A stretch of DNA of 64,000 nucleotides from assembly GCA_014281115.1 (NCBI GenBank), contig JACONQ010000019.1, positions 1,674,001 to 1,738,000 of the forward strand. The letters run 5' to 3'. The notes under the pieces were generated by a model. That model did not search any database. It saw only the letters and a list, made by a program, of their open reading frames with translations, and was not told the origin of the DNA. Position 1 is the first letter of the stretch. Every line of letters starts with the position of its first letter. Both the position numbers and the translations under genes were made by a program. Positions 44,051-56,394 of this stretch are shown here, in pieces. Source of the stretch: Laburnicola sp. R22_1. Taxonomy: Eukaryota > Ascomycota > Dothideomycetes > Pleosporales > Didymosphaeriaceae.

Positions 44051-45045
44051 TAATCCCTAGCCAAACCCACTTGTATCTTGCTGGCGGTTCGGTCCTGCGC
44101 AACACGGGCAACAAGCCGGACTACAAAGTTCTTTGGACAAAGTCGGATCTCGGCGACGGCACTTGGTGGATCCAGACCGCATTCGACTCGAAAGAAATCA
44201 AGATCTATGGCCGCGGAACTATCAACGGTAACGCTGTTTCGAGTGTCAAGAACAAGATCATTGCCTCAGTCGTCGTTCCAGTCGGAACGACCAACTTTCA
44301 GATGGACGGAGTCCTTGTTCGCGATAGCTCTTTCTGGGCCCTCATTCCAACCCAATCTACCAATGTTAAACTTACCAACCTGAAGATCTTGAACGACATA
44401 AACGGGAAGCAAAATGATGGCATTGACGCCGTGGAGTCTACCAACGTAAAGACATGGCAATCAATTGCTATCGCCAATGATGACAGCTACTCGACGAAGA
44501 CATGGCCATATAAGATGGGTACCACGGTACCGTATCCCTATGAACCTAGGCCGTTGCGAGACGTCTCATCCGACGAGTGCTTCGCTTGGACTCGATGCTA
44601 TGGATATAAAGTGGGCCAGGGTATACATCAATCCCAAGATAACGTCGTTTTCAAGAACAGCGTCATGTACCACGGCAGTGTCGGTATAGGAATCCATCAC
44701 TTGTTTGGAACTGCGGCAGCGAGGAACATCACGTTCCAGAACATCGACCCGGAACATGTATCCGGTACTCCTGGGGGCACTGGAGCTTGGATGGCACTAT
44801 TTGTTCAAAAGTCGGATAGAGGGGTGGGTCCTATCCAGGATATAACTGTCAAGAATATCCGCGCTCGGACGCTGGGTAGTCGCCAAGGCAAGCTGGCGGG
44901 TTATGATGGGAATTCTTATCTAGATGGGGCGACGATTTCAGATGTTTACATGATGGATAACCAAACCGCGGCGAAGAGTTTGGAGGAGATGAGCGTCAAG
45001 TACACACAGTTCTCGAGGAACATCAATATCAAGAACTCCAAATAG

Positions 45046-45654
45046 GGGTGATGATATATATTGTACAGTGCCATAACAATAGTTAGAGGACAGTTCTGTG
45101 CGCCACCCACTAACTCCGCCGATACCTCAACGTCAAAATTCGAAAGAATTTTCCAAGACAATCACCCTTTACCGTAGAGTCGGACTTCGTATTGCCTATC
45201 CTGGGATAACACATGCTTCATGATCTATCAGTAAGTTCGGCCGTGCAAAAGATACTTCCGCCGCTCTTTGAGCCATGTTCGAGTTTCTTCTAATTAATTA
45301 GACATTCCCTTATTATTTCGCAACGCCTTAGCAAGTTCTATTAAAAATCTTTATTATATAGAGATTCTGCACCTTAAAAACGCTTTTCTGTGTATAAAAT
45401 AGCATGAGAGATAACTGCTATTATTATAATATTTTTATTAGAAACCCCTTAGTCACAAAAAAAAGAAAAAAATAAAAAAACTATAGAGATTCTAACTAAG
45501 ATTAAATCTATACTATATATAGTCACACTCCTTTTTATTAACACCACCTTAAAACGCTTTTCTGTGTTAACAATAGTAGGAGGAATAACTGCTATTATTA
45601 TAATATTTTTATTAGAAACCCCTTAGTTATAAAAAAACTATATATAGTTATACT
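45046..45654. repeat. AT-rich decayed repeat with internal duplication
   Basis: After the beta-helix gene the sequence becomes strongly AT-rich. A 43-bp word beginning ATAACTGCTATTATTATAAT occurs at 45411-45453 and again at 45585-45627. Each copy is preceded by a related CTTAAAA(A)CGCTTTTCTGTG word. It is probably an old element decayed by RIP; no coding sequence was seen. Confidence 0.6.
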
Positions 45655-45745
45655 CTTTTTAATTACTATGTAAGGGGCTCTGCTTTTTTATTATATTATT
45701 TAAGATAAAAGCCTTTATTGTTTTACCCCTAGGTAGTTAATTTAA
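45655..45745. repeat. Left arm of an inverted-repeat element
   Basis: Reads as the reverse complement of 51559-51652 with scattered mismatches (shared words GGGGCTCTGC, AAAGCCTTT, CCCCTAGGTAGTTAATTTAA). Confidence 0.75.
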
Positions 45746-45810
45746 TAACACACATATATAAATAAGAACTATATTAAAAATTAAGATAATACTTTTAATA
45801 CTATTTTTAT

Positions 45811-45979
45811 TATAAGCAGTTGGGTAGTATGTGTAGAAAGTGTATATCGTAGAAGTATCTGTGTTCAGATGTGTATATGCCTGTGTATCGTATATAGAGT
45901 GATCAGAGGCTCGTATATAGTAGGCGAGCTAACTTATAAGACAAATGTTGTTATATGACATAGCTCTAGGCTGCTTACA
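45811..45979. repeat. Copia LTR (left)
   Basis: Begins TATAAGCAGTTGGG (TGTAAGCAG in the less damaged copy) and ends GCTGCTTACA. Same length as the right LTR. Confidence 0.9.
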
Positions 45980-48900
45980 CACCCCCTTTAGGTTCGAACG
46001 CATATTTAAAGCTAATGTTGGCTATAGGTCCCCCTCTACCTTTATATAGCAGCTGCATTTAGGTTAAGAACTAGTCTCTATATTAGTGCAGTCCTAGGTA
46101 GGTAGCTGTCCGCTGTCGCAGTGTTAGTGGACCTCGCTCTATACTACAGGCGTCCCTAATAGTAGGACGTCTCCCAGAGCCAGTATTAAGATCCTTATTG
46201 CTTCGCGTTCTGTACTGAGGTTGATAAGCCTTGTAGGTAGAGCTTAATATATAATGCGAGCATGTTTGCTCTATATATAAAGGTAAAATACAGCGTAAAG
46301 CTAAGTACATAATAGAGCTAAGTAAAGTGTAGGGGTACAGCGTAGAGCTGTGTACATAATAGAGCTTAGTAAATATATAGCCTCGTTAAACCTATAAAAA
46401 CCACATAGGAGAAACCAGGAAGAGTACTATACTATAGGGAAGCTCATTTAGAAGGAAATGGTTAAAAATAAAGAAGAGAAACCCAGTTTTTGTGCTTCTA
46501 CCTAGGTAGCAGCTTGATAAGGCTGTTAGCTAGTTAACAGCTTGTCTAGATATATAAGAGGTTAATGTTGTTAGATTAAGCTTCTTAGCGTAGTTAGTGA
46601 TAATGGATATCGACGTGCCGTACAGTAGTCTTAAGACGAGGCGTAGTAGAGGTGAGAAGCCAGATAGTCTGCTAATTGTCACAATATAGAAGGCGTTTAT
46701 AATCTGGATCAAAGCCAATTTGTTCAAAGACTCTCCACCACTAGATTAGTTCAGTGCCTACAGACAATGCGGCAACCAGCTCTACTTCTATAGTGGACTT
46801 AGTGATACAGCGTTAAAGTGTTGCTTTCTAGTCTATAGGTCCGCTAAATAGGAAGAAGATGTAGCCTTATAAGCTCTTGCGTGTAATCTTATCATCGGCG
46901 TACGACGCATCTATTGCTCCAAAGAACTTAGGCTAAGTCTAGTTAGCTATATAGACTAATTCGTTTAAGATAGAGGCTGTGTAGTAGAGAGCTCGATCTT
47001 TAGTGCCTAGCAGGTAGGCGATTGTCTAGTAGGCTGCGTCGAGATAACGTGAAGATGGATTTGTAAGAAACTTAGCTAGTTTAGAATAAGCTTTTAAGAC
47101 ATTAGGTTAGGTAGCTTCAGCTGCGTAGCCTATAGAGTCTATAAGCTGGGCATATCTGTGCTTAGTAAAGTCATTTGCCTAATTCTTAGATAGTAATAGC
47201 TCTTCTAGAGGTAGTAGGGTAGCTGGTAACTTTGTGTATGGCTTTAGTAAAGAATACTTCTATGCTAGCTTCTTAATATATAAAGCTTATAATAGCTAGA
47301 TAGAGTCATTCTTACAGTCTCTATGCGTTTGAATGCCACAGAACGTTTAAAGCTCTCCTAGAGATTGAATCTTATATTAGCGCAGGAGCTTCTGCTTAAA
47401 TTTATGTAGTGTAGCCTTGTGGGCTAGTAGGCAGAGTACGACAATGTCATCTATATAGAAGAAGACTAGAAGCTTGTCATTCTTTCATAGACAAGGAATG
47501 TCTTTGACTTCGCGTAGGCCTAGCTTAGTAAGCGTCTTAATAAGCTCTTAATACTAGAGTAGTAGTAAGGTCTTTAGGCTGTATAGAGCTTGACGTAGTC
47601 TCTATAGATAGTTAGGGTTAGAGAATTCTTCTAGTAAGTAATAATAGACTAGTGTTATGAGCTAAGCGTTTGTGAATGCGTTGACAGCATTATATTAATA
47701 GATTTCCATATTAAAGTAGGCAGCTATAGCGACTAGAGCTCGGAATATTCGAACCGCTAGAGTGGCTGCGTAGGTATCCTTAGTAGTCGCCTATAGATTG
47801 CCTCGTACGCAGATACGGGCCTTATATTTTGTAAGGTAGCTTTAATTATTAAGCTTATACTTAAAGACCCACATTAATGGGAGGACCTCTTAGTCTTACG
47901 GGTTAAACTCCTGCCAGGTAATCCTCTCATACGTGCCTTTTTACTTCACGTTGCTAATTTCTTATTTTATAGCCTGGAGAAAGCCTTCCCTATATAGAGA
48001 TGGCATTTTCATTACATCTCTATAGAGACGCGGCTTAGAAGGTAGCTTAGTGTAGTGAAATCGTGTTTTTAGTGCTGTAGCTAAGGCTGCTATATATGCT
48101 AACTAGTATGTGCTAATAAAGAAGCTGCTACTCTTCTAAGATAGCTTTCTAGATCTTATTAACCCTTTAGGTAGTATATAAGACTAACAAAGGTTGCTAT
48201 TAATTAGTTTGCAATTCTCTACTTAGTTTAAGTCCGTTTATAAGACAGAATCTAATATTTTATATTTACGCTTCTTTAAAGATATAGATAGCGGTAGTAA
48301 GCTAGTTAGTGTAGCTAATAGTAAGCATAGTGAGTTATTATAAGGTAAGCCCTGTAAGCTGCTATAAACCTTAGTAGTCTCTATTTAACTTAGTGTTAGA
48401 AGCTGCTAATAGTAACTTCTTATCTAGTGTTAGGTTGTTGTTACTCTTTACGTTAATTAGCTTTGCTCTATAATAGTAGCAGTCTGGCTAGACTAGTCTA
48501 GATCTAATATAAGCTCGTCTTTAGATAAATCTTCTATAGAGCTGTCTTAGCTGCGTATTAAAGGTAGTTGATACTTGTGGGCGAATTGCTCTAGCTTAGA
48601 GCCTTGTAGGAGCAGATCTGCTTTATCGTGTGGTTAATAGAAGAGGTCTTCTTAGAAGGTAACGTCTCTTACACAAATAACTTTGCCTTTATAAGCTTGG
48701 CTTCTCGCCTTAGGCATCCAGATTTAGTAGATATTTAACAAGTCGTAGCCAACTAGGTATTCTACTAAAGCTTAAGGACTAAGCTTGTCTGTTTGTAGTA
48801 TCTGCTTGCGCAGTGCGTATGCTTGGCAGCTATAGACGCATAGGTGAGCAATTAACGGTTTCTTACCGTAGGCAATTTCGAATGGTGTTTTCCAGCCTAG

Positions 48901-49476
48901 TAATCGCGTGGGTGTGCGATTGAGCAGGTATGCTGCTGTGGGGTAGATCTTAGGGCCAAGTGCTAGAGGTAGGTTTGAGGTAATCCTTATTAAACAACTT
49001 CTCTTAATAAGACTCCTGCCTAAGCGCTCTGCTAAGCTGTTCTGCTCTTTAGTGTGTGGAGCTCTAATCTGTAGCTTAATGCCTTCTCTCTAACAGTAGT
49101 CTCTAGCAGAGTTGTCTGCCAGGCCATATCCTCGCTCATTATTAGCAATAAGAAAGGTAACAGTTATGTTAAATTCTTGTTTAATTGTTTAATCTAGTCG
49201 TCTAATAATAGATAGTAGCGTAGGCTTGTCTTGTCTAGGTATCGTATAGACGAAATGGAACTTCAAGAATAGGTTAAACCCGTGGAAGATATATTAATCA
49301 CTGTTGTAGGCTCTTATATTAAGCTTAATTAGGTTAATAGCGATAGTTTTAAAGGCTTAGGTTGCCCCTATGTTATAGCCTATTTAACGCGAGATAATCT
49401 AATATGCTTTGCTTTGTAGGCATTCTTTATAGTTAACTGTTTAAGGAGTAGTTCTAGTAGCTAGCTATATGCCTGT
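45980..49476 (-). pseudogene. Copia pol remnant (integrase, reverse transcriptase, RNase H region)
   Basis: The minus strand near 47380-47480 reads FFYIDDIVVLCLLAHKATLH, the Copia RT catalytic motif. Neighbouring stretches read as protein for 30-80 residues between stops. Stops are very many, mainly TAA and TAG. Integrase should lie at about 48600-49400 by position; I could not identify its catalytic residues with confidence. Confidence 0.65.
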
Positions 49477-51281
49477 TATGTGACTTAACAGTTAGTTAAT
49501 CGCATTATTACTTAGATGTCCTATAAGGACATAGAGCTGGGCCTTGCTTAGCGATCTTAATTTAGGCGGTAGGGCTAAGTACTGTGGCCGACGTTAATGG
49601 GTAGCGAATGTTTAAAGCTAAGTAGATTGGGTAGATAGAGGATTAGTTTAATAAACTACTAGCTAGTAACTACCTAGCCTAGTGAGGCTAGCGATATCTT
49701 TAACTTATAACCCTAATAAGTTGGACTAATATAAAGTGTTTCTGCCTAAGTTGAAATAGATGTTTAATAATAATAGTTAGGCTAGAGAGACTAGACTTGT
49801 AAAGAAGCTTAGTATTAAGGCAACGCGCTTAAGCTTTGTCTTTCTCTGTCCTTAAGGCGTTAATAGAAGTATCTTAACTTCTCCCTATACCTAAATAGCC
49901 ATCTCTATACCTCTTACAAGAACAATATTGTCTAGCGATGCAGGAGCCTTTTATTAGAACTTAGTAGGATTATTGCAGATGTAGATATTAGTAGCTGGAT
50001 CTAGTGTCTATAAGTAGAGAAGTGGGAAGTGTTATAGCGTTGGCCTATTATTAAATGCTAATAAGTAGACAGCGTAGGCTTTATAGGGAAGGTCGGCTGT
50101 AGGTGTATTGCCTACGTTAATTTTTATTAAATTAGGTTCTAACCTATGGCTCCCTTAAACCCTACGCTTCTTATAGCGCTAATTCTTTTCCCAAATCTTG
50201 TTTAGTATGCCTTTTGTATCCTTGGCTTCGTATTTAACTATCTTCTTAGCTTTTTTAGGGTTTTTGATAAATCCTCCTCTGCGCTATAAGGTGTTAATGT
50301 ACGGACACTGTCCCCAATAGTGTAGATCCCTATAGAGACATAGCTTTAATGGCTTTAATGGCTTGTCCTAATAAGGTCTCTTTCTATTGTTTTGTCTATA
50401 TAGAGACTCCTCTTAATTCAATGTAGCTGCAAATGCTTCGCCTTAAATAGTTAATTTTGTTGCGGTCGTACGATAGTAGCGCAGGTATCCTACTAGTAGT
50501 TTAGGTAGTGTTAGCTGGATAGAGTCGCTATCTAAGGCAGTTAAGATAGTTTCTGCGTTAAATACTGTGATGGCGATAGTAGCAACGTAGCTAGGGTCAA
50601 TCTGCCTAATAGCTTAAATAAGGTCCTTGTGATGTTGGTAGCCATGCGTCTCTGGTAGCTTAAGTTGTTTGGCCCTATTATAGGCAGCAAGAAAGGTGCT
50701 ACACTACTCCTCTAAATTCTCTCTATAAGCATGCAGTACTTTGGCAGTATTGTAGGCTTTCTAGACCTAATATTCTTAATTAGCTGTTGTAGGGCTGTAG
50801 AGCTCCTATAGCATCTTGAGTTAATCGTGGAGGGACTTTTGGTTCTTAATTTAATAGACTAGGTCCTAAGTAATAGTGTTAGCTACGTGCGCTTTAATTT
50901 GGCCAATCTTATCTTTAGTTTGTCTGTATTCCTTAAGCTCCCTATAGTAGAGACTTATTTCCTAATTGTACTGCGCTCGAGCTTTAGTAGTAGGTTCTAT
51001 CGCTAGCGATTCGTCTTTATTAACAGTTTAAAGCTAGGCAGGTTGCTGAGGCTTGCTAAGCGTTAATAGGGGTGACAGATCTAGATTAATATATCCCTAT
51101 ACGTCTCTAGCCTCTGCGAGCCTTTTAATAGTATAGATCTATAGTTCCCAGTTGTGTGGACTATAAAGGATAATCGAAGAGCTAGCCTTTAACATAGCAA
51201 GATAGAGTAGGCTTAATTAACAAATAGGTAGGTAGGGAGTTAATGTATGTATATAAGTGCGGATTAGGCTAGGCTTATAAC
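49477..51281 (-). pseudogene. Copia gag region, decayed
   Basis: Base-for-base homologous to the deleted copy at 42120-43881, with many extra C-to-T and G-to-A differences, mostly at CpA/TpG. The finger region (about 50270-50340) is still recognisable. No open frame of useful length remains. Confidence 0.7.
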
Positions 51282-51450
51282 TATAAGCAGTTGGGTAGTA
51301 TGTGTAGAAAGTGTATATTATAGAAGTATCTGTGTTCAGATGTGTATATGCCTGTGTATTGTACATAGAGTGATTAGAGGCTCGTATATAGTAGGCGAGC
51401 TGACTTATAAGACTAATGTCGTTATGTGATATAGCTCTAGGCTGCTTACA
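51282..51450. repeat. Copia LTR (right)
   Basis: 169 bp, ends GCTGCTTACA; this is the 5' LTR by transcription direction. Confidence 0.9.
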
Positions 51451-51558
51451 TTTATAAAGTAGCTTTATAGCTTTACTATTAGTACTAATGCTATAATTAA
51501 TTAATTTAATAAGTAGTAAAATAATAGGTAAATCTAGAACTTTAAATTATGTGTGGCG

Positions 51559-51652
51559 TTAAATTAACTACCTAGGGGAAGCACGACAAAGGCTTTCATC
51601 TCAAATAATATGACAAAAAAAGCAGAGCCCCCTGCTTAGTAATCAAAAAAAG
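51559..51652. repeat. Right arm of the inverted-repeat element
   Basis: Reverse complement partner of 45655-45745. Without the Copia insert the two arms are about 160 bases apart, giving an element of about 350 bases. Confidence 0.75.
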
Positions 51653-52036
51653 CGTGAAAAAGTGGTCACAAAAATGCGATAAATTATATACTATGTAAAA
51701 CTTATAAAGTACTTAATAGGTCTGCATTAAAGACCTTGAACACTGTCCTATACTGCGCCCTGTGCAATGGAGCATAGGCGCTGCGCCTCTGCCTCCGCAC
51801 CTTGGAACATGGAAAGCTTAATTTGTATTTTATGATTGGGGCAAAACACGGGCTGTTGCGTTAGGTTTCTGGAAAAAGGATGAGTCGTGAAATTGGACCT
51901 GTTGGCTGTACGGGAGACACAGCCCTGGAGTCCTAGCCACATTTGAGACGGACGAGGCCTCTTGATCTGGTAGTTCGTGAGGTGGTATTACCTATCGCGA
52001 TACTGTGGAGACCTTGTGGGATTTTCAGAACTGTGT
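51653..52036. other. Unique spacer between mobile elements
   Basis: Higher GC than its neighbours and not decayed. No gene was recognised. A 64-codon minus-strand frame has no motif and was not accepted. Confidence 0.4.
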
Positions 52037-55000
52037 TACCCTAGCTTGGCAGTCCGTGCAACGCGTCACTCCATGCAACACCCCGCCATGCAACACCCCA
52101 ACTTTGACGCGCCATATCTCCACCAATATGGATCCAATTGAGGCTGCGATAGCAGCAATTGAATCGCGAGAGCTAGGAGAATCTTTCTTATATAGACAGG
52201 TTGCAAAGGATTACGGTGTTGTGACTTCTACACTAACGCGTCGGCACTAAGGCGTCACACAAGTAGGTGCAGCTGCCAACTCCGCGCGTTGAAATATTAG
52301 CCAATAATAAGAAGTAGAGCTTCTACAATATATTAAACAGCTTACCGAACGTGGCCTTCCTCCTACAAGGCAGATAATACAGAGCTTTGCTTTACATATA
52401 GCTAAAAAGCAGATCTTAATATCCTAGGTTGATCGCTTTGTACAGCGGAACAAGGAATCCTTAATATCTTAATAGACAGCTGGCATTAACAACAATCGCC
52501 ACAAAGCTAATTCTCCAGCTAAATATAAGCTCTACTTTGAGCTCTTGCAGCGTAAGATTAAACAATATTAGATTAAGGCTTAAGATACGTACAATATGGA
52601 CGAGAAAGGCTTCCTGCTTGGCATCACCTCCCGCTCTAAGAGGATCTTTAATAGGCCTCTATACAAGGCCAAGGCTATAAGGTAAGCAATACAAGATAGC
52701 AGCTGTAAGTGGATATTAATTATAGCTTGTATATGCGCCAACAGATCTGCCTTGGCCCCAGGTCTTATCTATTAGGCCAGCTCTATCAACATACAATTAA
52801 GCTAGGCCAAGGATATTAATCCTAAACACTATTAGGCCTTTATTATAGTATTAGAATCTAGCTAGAGCAATAATTAGATTGGCCTTATATAGCTGTAACA
52901 GGTGTTTAATTGGCTTACAAAGCCAAAATCTAGACAATTGTATTGGCTATTAATCCTTAATGGCCATAGATCTTATATTATAATAGACTTTATTAACTTT
53001 TGTAATTATAATAGGATCCTACTAGCCATATATCCGCCTTATTCTACGCATACGTTGCAGCCTCTTAATATCTGCGTCTTTAAGCCTCTATCAACAGCAT
53101 ATTTAAACGAGCTATCAGCCTTTATAAACAACAGCTAGGGACTGGCCTTAATCGCTAAGAGAGATTTCTTTAGCCTATTCTGGCAGGCCTAGGTTAATAC
53201 AATAAGGCAGCTATTGATCCTCCAGGCCTTTAAAGCTATAGGCATCTCCCCGCTCGATCCAACAACTATACTTAATAGATTTGATTAGTCTTAACTATCT
53301 GAGCAAGGATTATGAGAAAGCTCAACCTCAGTACTTAGTGCTTCAGATTAGAGAAAGATCGATAGGCTACTAAGGGCCGCTGTGGATATAGGCGGAGATA
53401 ATAAGGCCAAGAAGCTCAGTTAAACTGTACACCATATCTCTGTACAGAAACAGCTTTTAGAGCATGAAAACAATGGCCTCCGCGAGGCCCTATCGATACA
53501 GAAGAAGAAGCGCTTAAAGCGAGGCAGGCCTTTACCTCTTGATCGGCCAGATGAGTATTATGGTGGAGCTGTTTTCTGGTCACCTCATAGCGTGCAGCGG
53601 GCCCGCGATCGTCAACACCAAAAAGATATACCCTAGCTTGGCAGTCCGTGCAACGCGTTACTCCATGCAACACCCCAACATAATTGCTCGGCCACAAACA
53701 TAAGGCTATAGAGACAGCCACAAAAAATAATACCACGAGATTTTCTAGAGTTAAGGTCTCTAAGGCCTGTAGATAATTGCTAGCTACTTAGATTATTAAT
53801 ATCTGCTTAGTGTTTTAATAATTTAGCCTCTGCGTGACTGTGAGGCGGATGCAATAGATAAGGCCTCATCAATATCTATAGCCTTACGCTAAGCCTGTTT
53901 CTTCTTAATAGATCTGCTAGAAGGCTTTAAGGCCTTCTTATTACCTTTTTAGGATAATCTGATACGTTTCTGAAGTTGACTTTGTGCCTTGCGGGCCTGT
54001 TGTTTAAGACGTTAATCTGCAGCCTCATTGGCCCTCTGCTTAGCGCGCGTATCTCTAGCAGCTGCTCGAGCAATACGCCTCTCCTGGAGAAGTCTTGCCT
54101 TGAGCTGCTAGCTGGCCTGACGAGCCTCTGCTTGCTCACTTTTTTGAAGCTGTTTTTGCTGATCCTCTATATCTTTTTAGTGTTGACAATCGCGGGCCCG
54201 CTGCACGCTATAAGGTGACTAGAAAACAGCTCCACCATAATACTTATCTGGCCGATCAAGAGGTAAAGGCCTGCCTCGCTTTGAGCGCTTCTTCTGTATT
54301 GATAGGGCCTCGCGGAGGCCATTGTTTTTATGCTCTAAAAGCTATTTCTGTATAGAGATATGGTGTACAGTTCAACTGAGCTTCTTGGCCTTATTATCTC
54401 TGCCTATATCCACAGCGGCCCTTAGTAGCCTATTGATCTTTCTCTAATCTGAAGCACTGAGTACTAAGGTTGAGCTTTCTTGTGATCCTTGCTTAGATAG
54501 TTGAGACTAATTAAATCTATTAAGTATAGTTGTTAGATCGAGCGGAGAGATGCCTGTAGCTTTAAAGGCCTAGAGGATTAATGGCTTCCTTATTGTATTA
54601 ACCCAGGCCTGCCAGAACAGGCTAAAGAAATCTCTCTTAGCGATTAAGGCCAGTCCCTGGCTATTGTTTATAAAGGCTGATAGCTCGTTTAAATATGCTG
54701 TTAATAGAGGCTTAAAGACGCAGACATTAAGAGGCTGGAATGTATACGTAGAATAAGGCGGATATATAGCTAGTAGGATCCTATTGTAATCACAAAAGTT
54801 AATAAAGTCCATTGTGATATGAGATCTATAGCTATTAAGGATTAATAGCCGATACAATCGTCTAGATTTTGGCTTTGTGAGCCGATTAAACACCTATTGC
54901 AGCCATGCAAGGCCAATCTAATTATTGCTCTAGCTAGATTCTAATACTGTGATAAAGGCCTAATAGTGTTTAGGATTAATATCCTTAGCCTAGCTTAATT

Positions 55001-55531
55001 GTATGTTAATAGAGCTAGCCTAATAGATAAGACCTAGGGCTAAGGCAGATCTGTCAGCGCATATACAAGCTATAATTAATATCTACTTATAGCTGCCATC
55101 TTATATTGCTTGCCTTACAGCCTTGGCCTTGTATAGAGGCCTATTAAAGATCCTCTTAGAGCGGGAGGTGATGCCGAGCAGGAAGCCTTTCTCGTCCATA
55201 TTGTACGTATCTCAAGCCTCGATCTAATATTGTTCAATCTTACGCTGCAAGAGCTTAAAGTAGAGCTTATATTTGGCTAGAGAATCAGCTTTGTGGCGAT
55301 TGTTGTCGATGCCAGCTATCTATTGAGATATTAAGGATTCCTTGTTCCGCCGTACAAAGCGATCAACCTAGGATATTAAGATCTGCTTTTTGGCTATATG
55401 TGAAGCAAAGCTCTGTATTATCTGCCTTGTAGGAGGAAGGCCACGTTTAGTGAGCTATTTAATATATCGTAGAAGCTCTACTTCTTGTTGTTGGCTAATA
55501 TTTCGACGCGCGGAGTTGGCAGCTGCACCTG

Positions 55532-55539
55532 CTTGTGTG
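55532..55539. repeat. Target site duplication, left copy (CTTGTGTG)
   Basis: Identical to 59209-59216. Confidence 0.93.
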
Positions 55540-55561
55540 CAGGGTTGTCAACAACCAAACA

Positions 55562-56394
55562 TGCCTCAATATTTTGTTTGAATTTTGTTTGAATTGACAA
55601 CGTCAACCAAACAAAAAGCTGCTGCTGCAATTTTGATAGGTCAAACAAACAAAAGAGGCAATTGCAGTTAAAAAATTTGAAGTTTGTTTGAATCGCTTAG
55701 CATACTGTAATGATAAGGTACCCTAGAGTTAGTGATATATTCTTAGTGTTGATGTAACAATAACTTTCCCAACGCTGCAATTATATAGGTATTCCTATAG
55801 TAAACAGAGCAAAAACGGAGCTTCTTAAGTGGATTGTACCTGCGTAAAAAAGCCCGCATAACGGATGTGTGCTTCCACTGGCCGCCAGCAACTGATATAC
55901 ATGAATTGCTATTCGGCTTTAGCACCTCCTATCCTCTGTTCCTCCTCTTTCTTTACGTAGGTAATAAGCTGTTAAAACAATAAATATATATATAATAATC
56001 TAAATAAGCTAATATTATAGTGTTGAGGTATTGTAGCAAAGTGAGTTTGCGCTGTTGCAGCGAAGCCTAAGTTATGTTTATATATTCTGAACCTAGTTAC
56101 TACTCTTAAAAAATCGTTTGCTATAACCACGCAATAAATCTTGTCTTCTATAAGTTAAACTATTAAATCAATGTTGCTAAATTAATTCCTGTCGCCTGTT
56201 TTACTATATCTCTATTGTTGCGGGCTGCAGAGCGTCGCGCAGTACGCCTTGGCATGAAGTGGTAATGTTGGCTAGCCGACCGCGTACTTTCCGCGTACCT
56301 TGCGCGTCAACGCTTACACACCCACTATACTTTGGCTTACTTGCCTGCGCCTACAGCTTACTTTTTCGCGCCTTTGCTTACCTTCACGCTTACC
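55562..56394. other. 5' region of hAT element 3
   Basis: Subterminal CAAACAAA-type words fill the first 150 bases. The remainder, which should hold the transposase promoter, has no recognisable gene. Confidence 0.5.

Larger units (their letters stand above)
41488..45045 (+). pseudogene. Secreted beta-helix glycosidase (GH28/GH49-like), broken by a Copia derivative
   Basis: Starts with a signal peptide (MLCRFFFVASSLLSLVSA). An N-terminal beta-sandwich-like part follows (YTVKVNGTYANTVNYKD), then the helix entry FDVLDHGADNTGKALTAG and VYVPAGLYLIGNLII. The insert 42046-44050 lies here. The frame resumes PSQTHLYLAGGSVLRNTG, then IYGRGTINGNAVSSVKN, WQSIAIANDDSYSTKTW and GIGIHHLFGTAAARNITFQN, and ends INIKNSK. 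A TAG at 41653-41655 interrupts before LSMTEGSYTEF, where Gln would fit. The 5-bp duplication TAATC flanks the insert and removing it restores the frame. By family resemblance it was a polysaccharide-degrading enzyme; the substrate cannot be told. Two independent lesions make it a pseudogene. Confidence 0.8.
45811..51450 (-). mobile_element. Full-length Copia retrotransposon, RIP-decayed (5640 bp)
   Basis: Two 169-bp LTRs and the 5-bp target duplication TTTAT (45806-45810 and 51451-51455) mark a complete insertion. A purine-rich tract on the minus strand (AAAGGGGGTG) next to the left LTR and the gag finger region on the right show that it is transcribed right to left. It is inserted inside the inverted-repeat element. 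Confidence 0.9.

Noticed and set aside
45990..46000. GGTTCGAAC word resembling a tRNA T-arm
   Set aside because: No acceptor stem, D-arm or anticodon arm can be drawn around it; it lies in the Copia interior.
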